Source of the DNA: Streptomyces sp. CB02056
GTDB taxonomy: Bacteria > Actinomycetota > Actinomycetes > Streptomycetales > Streptomycetaceae
Assembly (NCBI RefSeq): GCF_001905545.1
Contig: NZ_LIPD01000004.1
Span: forward strand, 224,578 to 288,577
DNA length: 64,000 bases
Direction of reading: 5' to 3'
Position 1 is the first letter of the stretch; every line of letters starts with the position of its first letter. The notes beneath the pieces were generated by a model. The model searched no databases and had not been told where the DNA came from. It was given only the letters and a program-made list of their open reading frames with translations. The translations under genes and the position numbers were made by a program. Below, in pieces: positions 45,227-53,201 of this stretch.

Positions 45227-46975
45227 ATGACCAGGCGCACCCACGCCGCCCTCGCGGCGGCCCTCGCGGCGACCCTCACCCTCGGCCTCGGGGCCTGCTC
45301 CAACGACAAGAGTGACGGCGGCAGCGACGCCGCCCCCTCCGACGGCAAGGGCCCGGGCGCCGCGTCCGGCTCGGTCATCGGCGGCACCCCTGCCAAGGGC
45401 GGCACCCTCACCGTCCTGACCAACCAGGACTTCGCCCACCTCGACCCGGCCCGCAGCTGGGTGGTGCCGCACATGGACTTCGGCACCCGGCTGATCTACC
45501 GCACCCTGACCACCTTCAAGGCCGAGCCGGGCGCGGCGGGCAGCGAGATCGTCCCGGACCTCGCCACCGACCTCGGCAAGTCCTCCGACGGCGGCAAGGT
45601 GTGGACCTTCACCCTCAAGGACGGCCTCAAGTACGAGGACGGCTCGCCGATCAAGGCCGCCGACATCAAGTACAACGTCGAGCGGTCCTTCTCCCCGGAC
45701 CTCACCGGCGGCCCCGACTACGCGATCCAGTACCTGGCCGGCGGCGAGAACTACAAGGGCCCGCTGAACGGCGAGCACCTGGCGAGCATCGAGACCCCGG
45801 ACGACAAGACGATCGTCTTCCACCTGAAGCGCCCGGTCGCCGAGTTCTCCTCCACCGTCTCGCTGCCGACCTTCTCCCCGGTGCCGCAGTCCCAGGAGAA
45901 GGGCACCCAGTACGACGCCCGGCCGTTCTCCTCCGGCCCGTACAAGATCGAGACCTACGACCGCGGCAAGCAGCTGGTGCTGGTCCGCAACACCAACTGG
46001 GACCCGGCCACCGACACCGTCCGCAAGGCCTACCCGGACAAGGTCGTGGTCACCGAGGGCATCAAGGGCGGCCAGGCCGACGACCGGATCATCGCCAGCG
46101 ACGGCGCCGACGCCAACGCGATCAACATGCCGTGGATGGCGCACGAGACCGTCGCCAAGGTGCTGCCCAAGCCGGACGTCAAGTCCCGCATGGCCGCCGA
46201 GGTCACCGGCTGTACCGACATGCTGTACATGAACACCTCCAAGGCCCCCTTCGACGACCCGAAGGTGCGCGAGGCGATGATGTGGGCGGTCGACCGCGAG
46301 GGGCAGGTGACGGCCTTCGGCGGCCCGGCGATGGCCGACGTGGCGACCTCCTATCTGCCGCCCTCGCTGACCGGCGGCGTCAAGTCCGACCCGCTGAAGG
46401 TCCCGGCGGCCGGCGACCCGGAGAAGGCCAAGAAGCTGCTCCAGGAGGCGGGCAAGAGCGACCTCAAGGTCTCGCTCACCGTCTCGCTCGGCGACAAGAG
46501 CCGCGCCGAGGCGATCCAGCAGTCGCTGTCCAAGGCCGGCGTCCAGGTCACCATCAACACCACCGACCCGTCCGCCTTCCAGGACACCGTCGGCGACATC
46601 AAGAACGCCCCCGACCTGACCATCAGCGGCTGGTGCCCCGACTACCCCTCCGGTGCGACCTTCCTGCCGTTCCAGTTCGACGGCCGCACCATCAAGGAGA
46701 AGGGCAACCAGGGCAACCTGAGCCAGTTCAAGGACCAGGCCACGATGGACCGGATGGACCAGATCGCGGCCATGACGGACGTCAACGAGGCCAACAAGGC
46801 CTGGCAGCAGCTGGACCAGGACCTGGCGAAGAAGGCCCCGGCCGTCCCGCTGATCTGGCAGCGCCGCCCCCTGCTGGTCGGCACCAACGTGGCCGGCGCC
46901 TTCGGCAACCAGGGCTACGCCGGGATGCTCGACCTGGGTGCCATCGGCCTCAAGGACCCCGCCAAGGGCAAGTGA
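45227..46975 (+). CDS. Peptide ABC importer, substrate-binding lipoprotein (DppA-like)
   Basis: A 582-residue extracytoplasmic binding protein of the SBP_bac_5 family. ATG at 45227 gives a signal peptide with lipobox LGAC (cysteine near residue 24), then a serine/glycine linker and the family pattern (KYEDGSPIKAADIKYNVERSF, SSGPYKIETYDRGKQL). It is first of five genes spaced by 13 bases or less or overlapping, which together form a complete importer. Its location beside two proline-directed peptidases and box d suggests proline- or hydroxyproline-containing oligopeptides as ligand; this is inference. Confidence 0.92.
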   Translation: MTRRTHAALAAALAATLTLGLGACSNDKSDGGSDAAPSDGKGPGAASGSVIGGTPAKGGTLTVLTNQDFAHLDPARSWVVPHMDFGTRLIYRTLTTFKAEPGAAGSEIVPDLATDLGKSSDGGKVWTFTLKDGLKYEDGSPIKAADIKYNVERSFSPDLTGGPDYAIQYLAGGENYKGPLNGEHLASIETPDDKTIVFHLKRPVAEFSSTVSLPTFSPVPQSQEKGTQYDARPFSSGPYKIETYDRGKQLVLVRNTNWDPATDTVRKAYPDKVVVTEGIKGGQADDRIIASDGADANAINMPWMAHETVAKVLPKPDVKSRMAAEVTGCTDMLYMNTSKAPFDDPKVREAMMWAVDREGQVTAFGGPAMADVATSYLPPSLTGGVKSDPLKVPAAGDPEKAKKLLQEAGKSDLKVSLTVSLGDKSRAEAIQQSLSKAGVQVTINTTDPSAFQDTVGDIKNAPDLTISGWCPDYPSGATFLPFQFDGRTIKEKGNQGNLSQFKDQATMDRMDQIAAMTDVNEANKAWQQLDQDLAKKAPAVPLIWQRRPLLVGTNVAGAFGNQGYAGMLDLGAIGLKDPAKGK

Positions 46976-46988
46976 GGGGCCGGCAGCG

Positions 46989-47951
46989 ATGAGTACCACC
47001 ACTGAGCCCGCCGCCGTGGCCGACGCCACGGCGGGGGGCGCCAAGAAGAGTGCCGGGCGCGGGCCCTGGCGGCTGGTCTGGGACCAGCTGTGGGCCAAGG
47101 GCTCGGCCCGGTTCGGGCTGATCACCGTCGGCGTGCTGATCCTGGTCACGGCGCTGGCCGGACCGCTCAGCGCCCTCGGCGGCTGGACCCCGGAGGAGTT
47201 CGACAAGCGCGCCGTCGACCCGTACCTGGGCGGCGTGCCCCGGGGCGACTTCGGCGGCATCAGCGCCCGGCACTGGCTGGGCGTCGAGCCGGGCAGCGGC
47301 CGCGACCTGTTCGCCCGGGTGCTGCACGGCGGTCAGGTGTCCCTGCTGATCGCGTTCACCGCGACCGCCGTGGTCGTGATCGCCGGCACCCTGGCCGGCA
47401 TCGCGGCGGGCTACTTCGGCGGGCGCGTCGACACCCTGCTGTCCCGGCTGATGGACCTCACGATGTCCTTCCCCTCGCTGATCTTCATGATCGCGATGAT
47501 GTCGGTGGCCAAGGACGTCAACCGGATCCTGCTGATCACCCTGGTGATCGGGCTGTTCACCTGGCCCGGCATCGCCCGGGTGGTGCGCGGCCAGACCCTC
47601 TCGCTCAAGCACCGCGAGTACGTCGAGGCCGCCAAGGTCGGCGGGGCGCGCTCCTGGCGCATCCTCACCCGCGAGATCCTGCCGAACGTCTCCGGCCCGA
47701 TCATCGCCTACACCACCCTGCTCGTCCCCGGCATGATCGCCACCGAGGCCGCGCTCAGCTACCTCGGCGTGGGCGTCCGCCCGCCGACCGCGTCCTGGGG
47801 CCAGATGATCGCCGAGAGCATCGTGCACTACGAGACCGACCCGACCTACTTCCTGATCCCGACCGCCTTCCTGTTCGTCGCCGTGCTCGCCTTCACCCTG
47901 CTCGGCGACGCGCTGCGCGACATCCTCGACCCCCGGGGAGGCCGGTCGTGA
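46989..47951 (+). CDS. Peptide ABC importer permease (DppC-like)
   Basis: A 320-residue inner-membrane permease with an N-terminal helix (GLITVGVLILVTALAGPL), five further helices, and the EAA loop for ATPase contact (EYVEAAKVGGARSWRILTREILPN). It belongs to the OppC/DppC group by the segment HWLGVEPGSGRDLFARVLHGG. ATG at 46989 is 14 bases after the binding-protein gene; its TGA overlaps the next GTG. Confidence 0.92.
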   Translation: MSTTTEPAAVADATAGGAKKSAGRGPWRLVWDQLWAKGSARFGLITVGVLILVTALAGPLSALGGWTPEEFDKRAVDPYLGGVPRGDFGGISARHWLGVEPGSGRDLFARVLHGGQVSLLIAFTATAVVVIAGTLAGIAAGYFGGRVDTLLSRLMDLTMSFPSLIFMIAMMSVAKDVNRILLITLVIGLFTWPGIARVVRGQTLSLKHREYVEAAKVGGARSWRILTREILPNVSGPIIAYTTLLVPGMIATEAALSYLGVGVRPPTASWGQMIAESIVHYETDPTYFLIPTAFLFVAVLAFTLLGDALRDILDPRGGRS

Positions 47952-48934
47952 TCCTCTACCTCGGCCGCCGGCTGCTCGGCGTGGCGGGCATCCTGCTCGC
48001 CATCTGCGCCATCACCTTCACCATCTTCTACCTGCTGCCCAACGACCCGGCAGCGGCCGCCTGCGGCAAGACCTGCAGCCCCGAGCGGCTCGCCGACGTC
48101 AAGTCGGCGATGGGCCTGGACAAGCCGGTCTGGGACCAGTTCCTCGCCTACCTCGGCGGCATCTTCGCCGGCCGCGACTACGGCTCCGGCCCCAGCGCGG
48201 TGCACTGCGGCTTCCCCTGCCTCGGCTACTCCTACGAGTACGGGCTGCCGGTCTGGGACCTGCTCACCGACCGGCTGCCGGTCTCCATCTCGCTGGCCCT
48301 CGGCGCGGCCGTGCTCTGGCTGGTCCTCGGCCTCGGCGCGGGCGTCACCTCGGCGCTGCGCAAGGGCAGGCCGATCGACAAGACCCTGATGGTGCTGTCC
48401 GTCGGCACCGCCTCGCTGCCGGTCTACTTCACCTCGATCATGCTGATCTGGGGCCTGGTCAGGACGGCCGGCGTGCTGCCCTACCCCTCGTACCACAAGT
48501 TCACCGAGAACCCCTTCGCATGGGGCTCCAACCTGCTGCTGCCGTGGATCGCGCTGGCCCTGCTGTACGCGGCCATGTACGCCCGGCAGAGCCGCAACTC
48601 GATGATCGAGGCGATGGCCGAGCCGTACATCCGCACCGCCCGGGCCAAGGGCCTGCCGCCGCGGACGGTCACCGTCAAGCACGGGCTGCGCTCCGGGATG
48701 ACGCCGATCCTGACCATCTTCGGCATGGACCTCGGCGGCCTGCTGGCCGGCGCGGTCATCACCGAGTCGATCTTCGGTCTGCCCGGCGTCGGCCGGCTGT
48801 TCTACGACGGGCTGGCCCGTTCCGACCAGCCCGTGATCCTCGGCGTCACCCTGCTCGCGGCCTTCTTCATCGTCGCGGCGAACCTGCTGGTCGACCTGCT
48901 CTACGCGTTCGTCGACCCGAGAGTGAGGTACTGA
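47948..48934 (+). CDS. Peptide ABC importer permease (DppB-like)
   Basis: A 328-residue permease of the OppB/DppB group, with N-terminal helix LGVAGILLAICAITFTIFYLLP, further helices and EAA loop (EPYIRTARAKGLPPRTVTVKHGLRSGMTP). The periplasmic loop has extra cysteines (CGKTCSPERL and HCGFPCLG) that could form disulphides. GTG at 47948 overlaps the dppC-like stop, and its TGA overlaps the next ATG. The order C before B is the reverse of the usual enterobacterial one. Confidence 0.92.
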   Translation: MILYLGRRLLGVAGILLAICAITFTIFYLLPNDPAAAACGKTCSPERLADVKSAMGLDKPVWDQFLAYLGGIFAGRDYGSGPSAVHCGFPCLGYSYEYGLPVWDLLTDRLPVSISLALGAAVLWLVLGLGAGVTSALRKGRPIDKTLMVLSVGTASLPVYFTSIMLIWGLVRTAGVLPYPSYHKFTENPFAWGSNLLLPWIALALLYAAMYARQSRNSMIEAMAEPYIRTARAKGLPPRTVTVKHGLRSGMTPILTIFGMDLGGLLAGAVITESIFGLPGVGRLFYDGLARSDQPVILGVTLLAAFFIVAANLLVDLLYAFVDPRVRY

Positions 48935-49932
48935 TGACCAGGCTGTTGGAGGTCGAGGACCTCAAGGTCGCCTTCGACACCCCGCGCGGCACCGTCCGCG
49001 CGGTGGACGGGATCTCCTTCGCCGTCGAGGCCGGTCGCACCCTCGGGCTGGTCGGCGAGTCGGGCAGCGGGAAGTCCGTCACCTCGCTCGCCGTCATGGG
49101 CCTGCACCGCGGCGCCGCCGTCACCGGCTCGATCCGGCTGAACGGGCAGGAACTGAACGGGCTCGGGGAGCGGGAGCTGGGCACCGTCCGGGGCCGCCGG
49201 ATCGCGATGATCTTCCAGGACCCGCTGTCCAGCCTGCACCCCTTCTACACCGTCGGGGAGCAGATCGCCGAGCACTACCGGGTGCACTTCAAGGCCAACC
49301 GCAAGGCCGGGCGGGCCAAGGCGGTGGAGATGCTGGCCGAGGTCGGCATCCCGGAGCCGGCCCGCCGGGTCGACGAGTACCCGCACCAGTTCTCCGGCGG
49401 CATGCGCCAGCGCGTCATGATCGCCATGGCGCTCGCCTGCGAGCCCGAGCTGCTGATCGCCGACGAGCCCACCACGGCGCTCGACGTCACCGTCCAGGCG
49501 CAGATCCTCGACCTGATCGCCCGGATCCAGCAGGAGCGCGGCCTCGGCGTCGTGATGATCACCCACGACCTCGGCGTGGTCGCCCGGGTCGCCCACGAGG
49601 TGCTGGTCATGTACGGCGGCCGGGCCGCCGAACAGGCCCCGGTGGACCGGCTGTTCGCGCAGCCCGCGCACCCGTACACGCGCGGCCTGCTGGACTCGCT
49701 GCCGCGCCTGGACGACACCGACGACGCCCCGCTGCGCGCCATCCCCGGCAGCCCGCCGTCGCTGATCGCCCCCGCCCCCGGCTGCTCCTTCGCCCCGCGC
49801 TGCGCCCGCACCACCGCGGCGTCCGCCGAGGAGCACTCCCGCTGCCTGGCCGAGCGCCCCGTGCTCGACCGGCTCGCCCCCGGCCACCAGGCCGCCTGCC
49901 ACCTGCCGCTGGTGCCGGAAGGGGTGCTGTGA
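48934..49932 (+). CDS. Peptide ABC importer ATPase (DppD-like)
   Basis: A 332-residue ATPase with Walker A GESGSGKS near residue 43, Q-loop IFQDPLSSLHP, signature FSGGMRQR, Walker B LLIADEPTTALD and the oligopeptide-transporter C-terminal extension (PYTRGLLDSLPRLD, CSFAPRC ... C ... C) that in this family carries cysteines for an Fe-S cluster. ATG at 48934 overlaps the permease stop. Confidence 0.94.
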   Translation: MTRLLEVEDLKVAFDTPRGTVRAVDGISFAVEAGRTLGLVGESGSGKSVTSLAVMGLHRGAAVTGSIRLNGQELNGLGERELGTVRGRRIAMIFQDPLSSLHPFYTVGEQIAEHYRVHFKANRKAGRAKAVEMLAEVGIPEPARRVDEYPHQFSGGMRQRVMIAMALACEPELLIADEPTTALDVTVQAQILDLIARIQQERGLGVVMITHDLGVVARVAHEVLVMYGGRAAEQAPVDRLFAQPAHPYTRGLLDSLPRLDDTDDAPLRAIPGSPPSLIAPAPGCSFAPRCARTTAASAEEHSRCLAERPVLDRLAPGHQAACHLPLVPEGVL

Positions 49933-50933
49933 TGACCACACCGTCGACGAAGGACGCGGCCGGACCGCTGCTGTCCGTACGGGACCTGGTGAAGACCTTC
50001 CCCGGCCGGCGGAGCCGCACCGGGCGCCCCGGTGCGCCGGTCCGGGCGGTGGACGGGGTGAGCTTCGACGTCGGCGCGGGCGAGACGCTCGGCCTGGTCG
50101 GCGAGTCCGGCTGCGGCAAGTCCACCACCGGGCGGATGATCGTCCGGCTGCTCGACCCGACCTCGGGCACCGTCACCTTCGACGGCACCGAGATCGGCGG
50201 GCTCTCCCAGGCCCGGCTGCGGCCGCACCGGCGCGACCTCCAGATGGTCTTCCAGGACCCGTACTCCTCGCTCAACCCCCGGCAGACGGTGGCCCGGATC
50301 ATCTCCGAGCCGCTGCTCGTCCAGGGCGAGAGCGCGGCGGCCGCGCGCAAGCGGGCCGCCGAGCTGATGGAGCTGGTCGGGCTGATCCCCGAGCACCTGG
50401 ACCGCTACCCGCACGAGTTCTCCGGCGGCCAGGCCCAGCGCATCGGCATCGCCCGCTCGCTGGCCACCTCGCCGCGGCTGGTGATCGCCGACGAGCCGGT
50501 CTCCGCGCTGGACGTCTCCATCCAGGCCCAGGTGGTCAACCTGATGGAGCGGCTCCAGCAGGAGCTCGGGCTGGCGTACGTGTTCATCGCGCACGACCTC
50601 TCGGTGGTCAAGCGGGTCTGCGACCGGGTCGCGGTGATGTACCTGGGCCGGATCGTGGAGATCGGCGACAAGGCCGAGGTGTACGGCAGCCCCGCGCACC
50701 CGTACACCAGGGCGCTGCTGTCCGCCGTCCCGCTGCCCGACCCGGAGGCGGAGCGCACCCGGGAGCGGATCGTGCTGCTCGGCGACCCGCCGAGCCCGGC
50801 CGACCCGCCGCCCGGCTGCACCTTCCACCCGCGCTGCCCGAAGGCCCAGGACCTGTGCCGGACCGAGCGGCCGCTGCTGCGGATCGCCGGGCCCGGCGAG
50901 CGGCAGGCGGCCTGCCACTTCCCGGAGGTCTGA
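49932..50933 (+). CDS. Peptide ABC importer ATPase (DppF-like)
   Basis: A 333-residue second ATPase with Walker A GESGCGKST, Q-loop VFQDPYSSLNPRQ, signature FSGGQAQR, Walker B LVIADEPVSALD and the same C-terminal extension (HPYTRALLSAVP, CTFHPRCPKAQDLC). ATG at 49932 overlaps the preceding TGA; GTG 49929 is also possible. It completes the importer. No clear terminator was found in the 150 bases that follow. Confidence 0.94.
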   Translation: MTTPSTKDAAGPLLSVRDLVKTFPGRRSRTGRPGAPVRAVDGVSFDVGAGETLGLVGESGCGKSTTGRMIVRLLDPTSGTVTFDGTEIGGLSQARLRPHRRDLQMVFQDPYSSLNPRQTVARIISEPLLVQGESAAAARKRAAELMELVGLIPEHLDRYPHEFSGGQAQRIGIARSLATSPRLVIADEPVSALDVSIQAQVVNLMERLQQELGLAYVFIAHDLSVVKRVCDRVAVMYLGRIVEIGDKAEVYGSPAHPYTRALLSAVPLPDPEAERTRERIVLLGDPPSPADPPPGCTFHPRCPKAQDLCRTERPLLRIAGPGERQAACHFPEV

Positions 50934-51017
50934 GCCGCACAAGCCCCCGGTCGGACGCGGCGGGGAACCCTGCGAGGGCCGCGTCCGGCCGGGTTCCAAC
51001 CCCTTCCCCGCCCACGC

Positions 51018-51097
51018 GTCGACGGCGTCCCACTCGCCGATGGCATCTCACCCGTCGACGGAGCCTCACCCGTCGACGGCGTTTCACTCCTCGACGG
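51018..51097. repeat. 18-bp imperfect tandem repeat at the soxR 3' end
   Basis: Four successive 18-base units (51018, 51036, 51054, 51072) of the form GTCGACGGCGTYTCACYC, plus part of a fifth. The last copies include the soxR stop and final codons, and the period is a multiple of three, so it looks like repeated slippage of the gene end past its stop. Confidence 0.75.
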
Positions 51098-51557
51098 GCA
51101 GCAGGCCCTCCTCCGGCAGCAGCCGGCGGGGGCCCGGCCCCTCGGCGGCCAGCTCGTCCCCCGGGTTGAGCACCCGGCAGCGGCGCAGCGACACGCAGCC
51201 GCAGCCGATGCAGCCGGTCAGCTCGTCCTCCAGCCGCTCCAGCTCGGCCCGGCGGGCGCGCAGCTGCTCGGCCCAGCGCCGGGAGATGCGCTCCCAGTCG
51301 TGCTTGCCGGGCATCCGGTCCTCGGGCAGGCCGGTGAAGACCTCGGCGACCTCGGAGAGCGGGATGCCGAGCCGCTTGGCGACCAGGATGAGCGAGATCC
51401 GGCGCAGCACGTGCCGCCGGTAGCGCCGCTGGTTGCCGGCCGTGCGCTCGGAGGAGATCAGCCCCTGGTCCTCGTAGAAGCGCACCGCCGAGGTGGCGAT
51501 CCCGGCCCGCCGGGCCACCTCCCCGACGCTCAGCAGGTCGACCGGCGCGGTGGTCAT
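51084..51557 (-). CDS. soxR: Redox-sensing MerR-family regulator SoxR
   Basis: A 157-residue [2Fe-2S] regulator that activates genes in response to redox-cycling compounds. It has the MerR helix-turn-helix (LLSVGEVARRAGIATSAVRFYEDQGLIS), a dimerisation helix and the cluster cysteines CIGCGCVSLRRC. ATG at 51557. In streptomycetes SoxR responds to endogenous redox-active antibiotics and controls efflux and oxidoreductase genes. It is divergent from an MFS exporter with a perfect SoxR operator between them. The C-terminus merges into an 18-bp tandem repeat. Confidence 0.95.
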   Translation of the reverse strand: MTTAPVDLLSVGEVARRAGIATSAVRFYEDQGLISSERTAGNQRRYRRHVLRRISLILVAKRLGIPLSEVAEVFTGLPEDRMPGKHDWERISRRWAEQLRARRAELERLEDELTGCIGCGCVSLRRCRVLNPGDELAAEGPGPRRLLPEEGLLPVEE

Positions 51558-51584
51558 GGCGACTCCTCGGTTCCTTCGGCTTCC

Positions 51585-51615
51585 TTGACTTCAAGTTCCC
51601 TTGAAGTCCTAGCGT
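51585..51615 (+). promoter_or_regulatory. SoxR-activated promoter of the MFS gene
   Basis: TTGACT (51585-51590) and TAGCGT (51610-51615) are separated by 19 bases, the long spacer typical of MerR-activated promoters. The spacer holds a perfect inverted repeat GACTTCAAG-TTCC-CTTGAAGTC (51587-51608). The predicted RNA start falls on the GTG at 51623, so the message is probably leaderless. Confidence 0.88.
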
Positions 51616-51622
51616 ACCGGAC

Positions 51623-53080
51623 GTGACCGAATCATCTGCCGTAGTGACCGACACCTCCCCTGCTGAGCAGGGCAGTTACGCACCGGAGTCGCAGTCCGCC
51701 GGGGCCGCCGCCGGGTGGCGCGAACTCTTCTCCCGCCGGTACGCCGCCCCCGCCTCGATCCTGGCCGGCGGCGTCGCGCTGTACGCGATGAACCTCTACT
51801 TCACCGCCGCGCTGATGCCCTCGATCGTCGCCGACATCGGCGGCGAGCGGTACTACGCGTGGGTGGCCACCGGCTTCCTGATGGCCGCCGTGATCGCCTC
51901 GATGCTGGTCAGCCGGCTGCTGGAGCGCCTCGGCGCGGCCCGGGCCTACGTCCTGGGCTTCCTGGTCTTCGGCGCCGGCGCCGTGGTCAACGCGCTCAGC
52001 CCGTCGATGGCGGCGCTGATCCTCGGCCGGGTGGTGCAGGGCCTCGGCGGCGGGCTGGTGGCCGGGCTCGGCTACGCGGTGATCCGCAGCGCCCTGCCCG
52101 AGCGGCTGTGGACCCGCGCGGCCGGACTGGTCTCCGCGATGTGGGGCGTCGGCACCCTGGTCGGGCCGTCGCTGGGCGGGCTCTTCGCCCAGCTCGGCGC
52201 GTGGCGCGGGGCGTACGTCCTGCTGCTGGCCGCCGCGCTGGTGCTGGCGGTGCTGGCCCGCCGGGTGCTGCCTGGGCGCTCCGGCACGGGTCGGGGCGGC
52301 GGCCCGGTGCCGCTGCCCTCGCTGCTGCTGCTCACCCTGGCGGCGGCCGTCTTCAGCGTCAGCTCGACCGTGCCGTCCGGCTGGCCGACGGCGCTCTGCC
52401 TGCTCGCCGGACTGGCGCTGCTGGTGGGCTTCGCGGCGGTCGAGCGACGCTCGGCGGCGACGGTGCTGCCGCGGCAGACCTACCGGCCCGGCAACCCCCT
52501 GAAGTGGCTCTACCTGACCGTCGCGGTGCTCTGCGCGGGCGTGGTGACGGAGAACTTCATCCCGCTGTTCGGCCAGCAGCTGGGCGGCCTCGGCCCGCTG
52601 GTGGCCGGCTTCCTCGGCGCCGCCACCTCGGCCGGCTGGACCGCCGCCCAGCTGTTCAGCGTCGGCATCGAGTCGGCCCGCGGCCGGGCCCTGGCGATCC
52701 GGGTCGCCCCGCTGGTGCTGGTCGGCGGCCTGCTGGTGTACGGGCTGTCGCAGACCGGGCACGCCTCCGGGCTCCGGGTGCTGCTCTGGGCGGTGGCGCT
52801 GTTCGCCGCCGGCACCGGGATAGGCCTGGCCTTCCCGCACCTGAGCGTGGCCGCGATGCGCAGCAGCAGCGACCCGGCCGAGGGCGGCAAGGCGGCCGCG
52901 GCGATCAACACCACCCAGCTGATCGCCTTCTCGGTGACCTCGGCGCTGGCCGGCACCCTGGTCAACCTGGGCGGGGACAGCCCGGTCGACTCGGCCCGGT
53001 ACATGACCTTCGGGATCGCCGCGATCACCGTCCTGGGGGTGGTCACCGCCGCGCGCACCGCGCGCAGCCTGGGGCGCTGA
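51623..53080 (+). CDS. MFS drug/redox-compound efflux transporter
   Basis: A 485-residue transporter of the major facilitator superfamily, 12 to 14 transmembrane helices, with the helix 2-3 loop motif (SRLLERLGAARAYVLGF) and motif C-like GTLVGPSLGG in helix 5, typical of drug:proton antiporters. GTG at 51623 has no ribosome site and coincides with the predicted start of the SoxR-dependent RNA. It probably exports redox-active small molecules when SoxR is oxidised. A terminator shared with the convergent protease gene follows. Confidence 0.92.
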   Translation: MTESSAVVTDTSPAEQGSYAPESQSAGAAAGWRELFSRRYAAPASILAGGVALYAMNLYFTAALMPSIVADIGGERYYAWVATGFLMAAVIASMLVSRLLERLGAARAYVLGFLVFGAGAVVNALSPSMAALILGRVVQGLGGGLVAGLGYAVIRSALPERLWTRAAGLVSAMWGVGTLVGPSLGGLFAQLGAWRGAYVLLLAAALVLAVLARRVLPGRSGTGRGGGPVPLPSLLLLTLAAAVFSVSSTVPSGWPTALCLLAGLALLVGFAAVERRSAATVLPRQTYRPGNPLKWLYLTVAVLCAGVVTENFIPLFGQQLGGLGPLVAGFLGAATSAGWTAAQLFSVGIESARGRALAIRVAPLVLVGGLLVYGLSQTGHASGLRVLLWAVALFAAGTGIGLAFPHLSVAAMRSSSDPAEGGKAAAAINTTQLIAFSVTSALAGTLVNLGGDSPVDSARYMTFGIAAITVLGVVTAARTARSLGR

Positions 53081-53151
53081 CCCCGGGTATCCGGCCGGCC
53101 TCGGGTACCCAGCAGGCCCGGGCGCACGAGCAGGCCCCGGGCACACGAGCA

Positions 53152-53188
53152 GGCCCCGGATCCCTTTTCGTCGGGGGGATCCGGGGCC
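53152..53188. terminator. Bidirectional terminator between the MFS and M6 protease genes
   Basis: A perfect 13-bp stem (GGCCCCGGATCCC / GGGATCCGGGGCC) with an 11-base loop. The left arm is the third copy of a 19-base repeat (GCAGGCCCCGGGCACACGA-like, from 53112). Confidence 0.82.
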
Positions 53189-53201
53189 CTTCACGTACCG
53201 G

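Noticed and set aside
51018..51097. The 18-bp repeats as a CRISPR array
   Set aside because: The units are directly adjacent with no spacers and no cas genes are near; the Cas4-like nuclease at 6078 is far away and belongs to the AddB/RecB-type housekeeping group.
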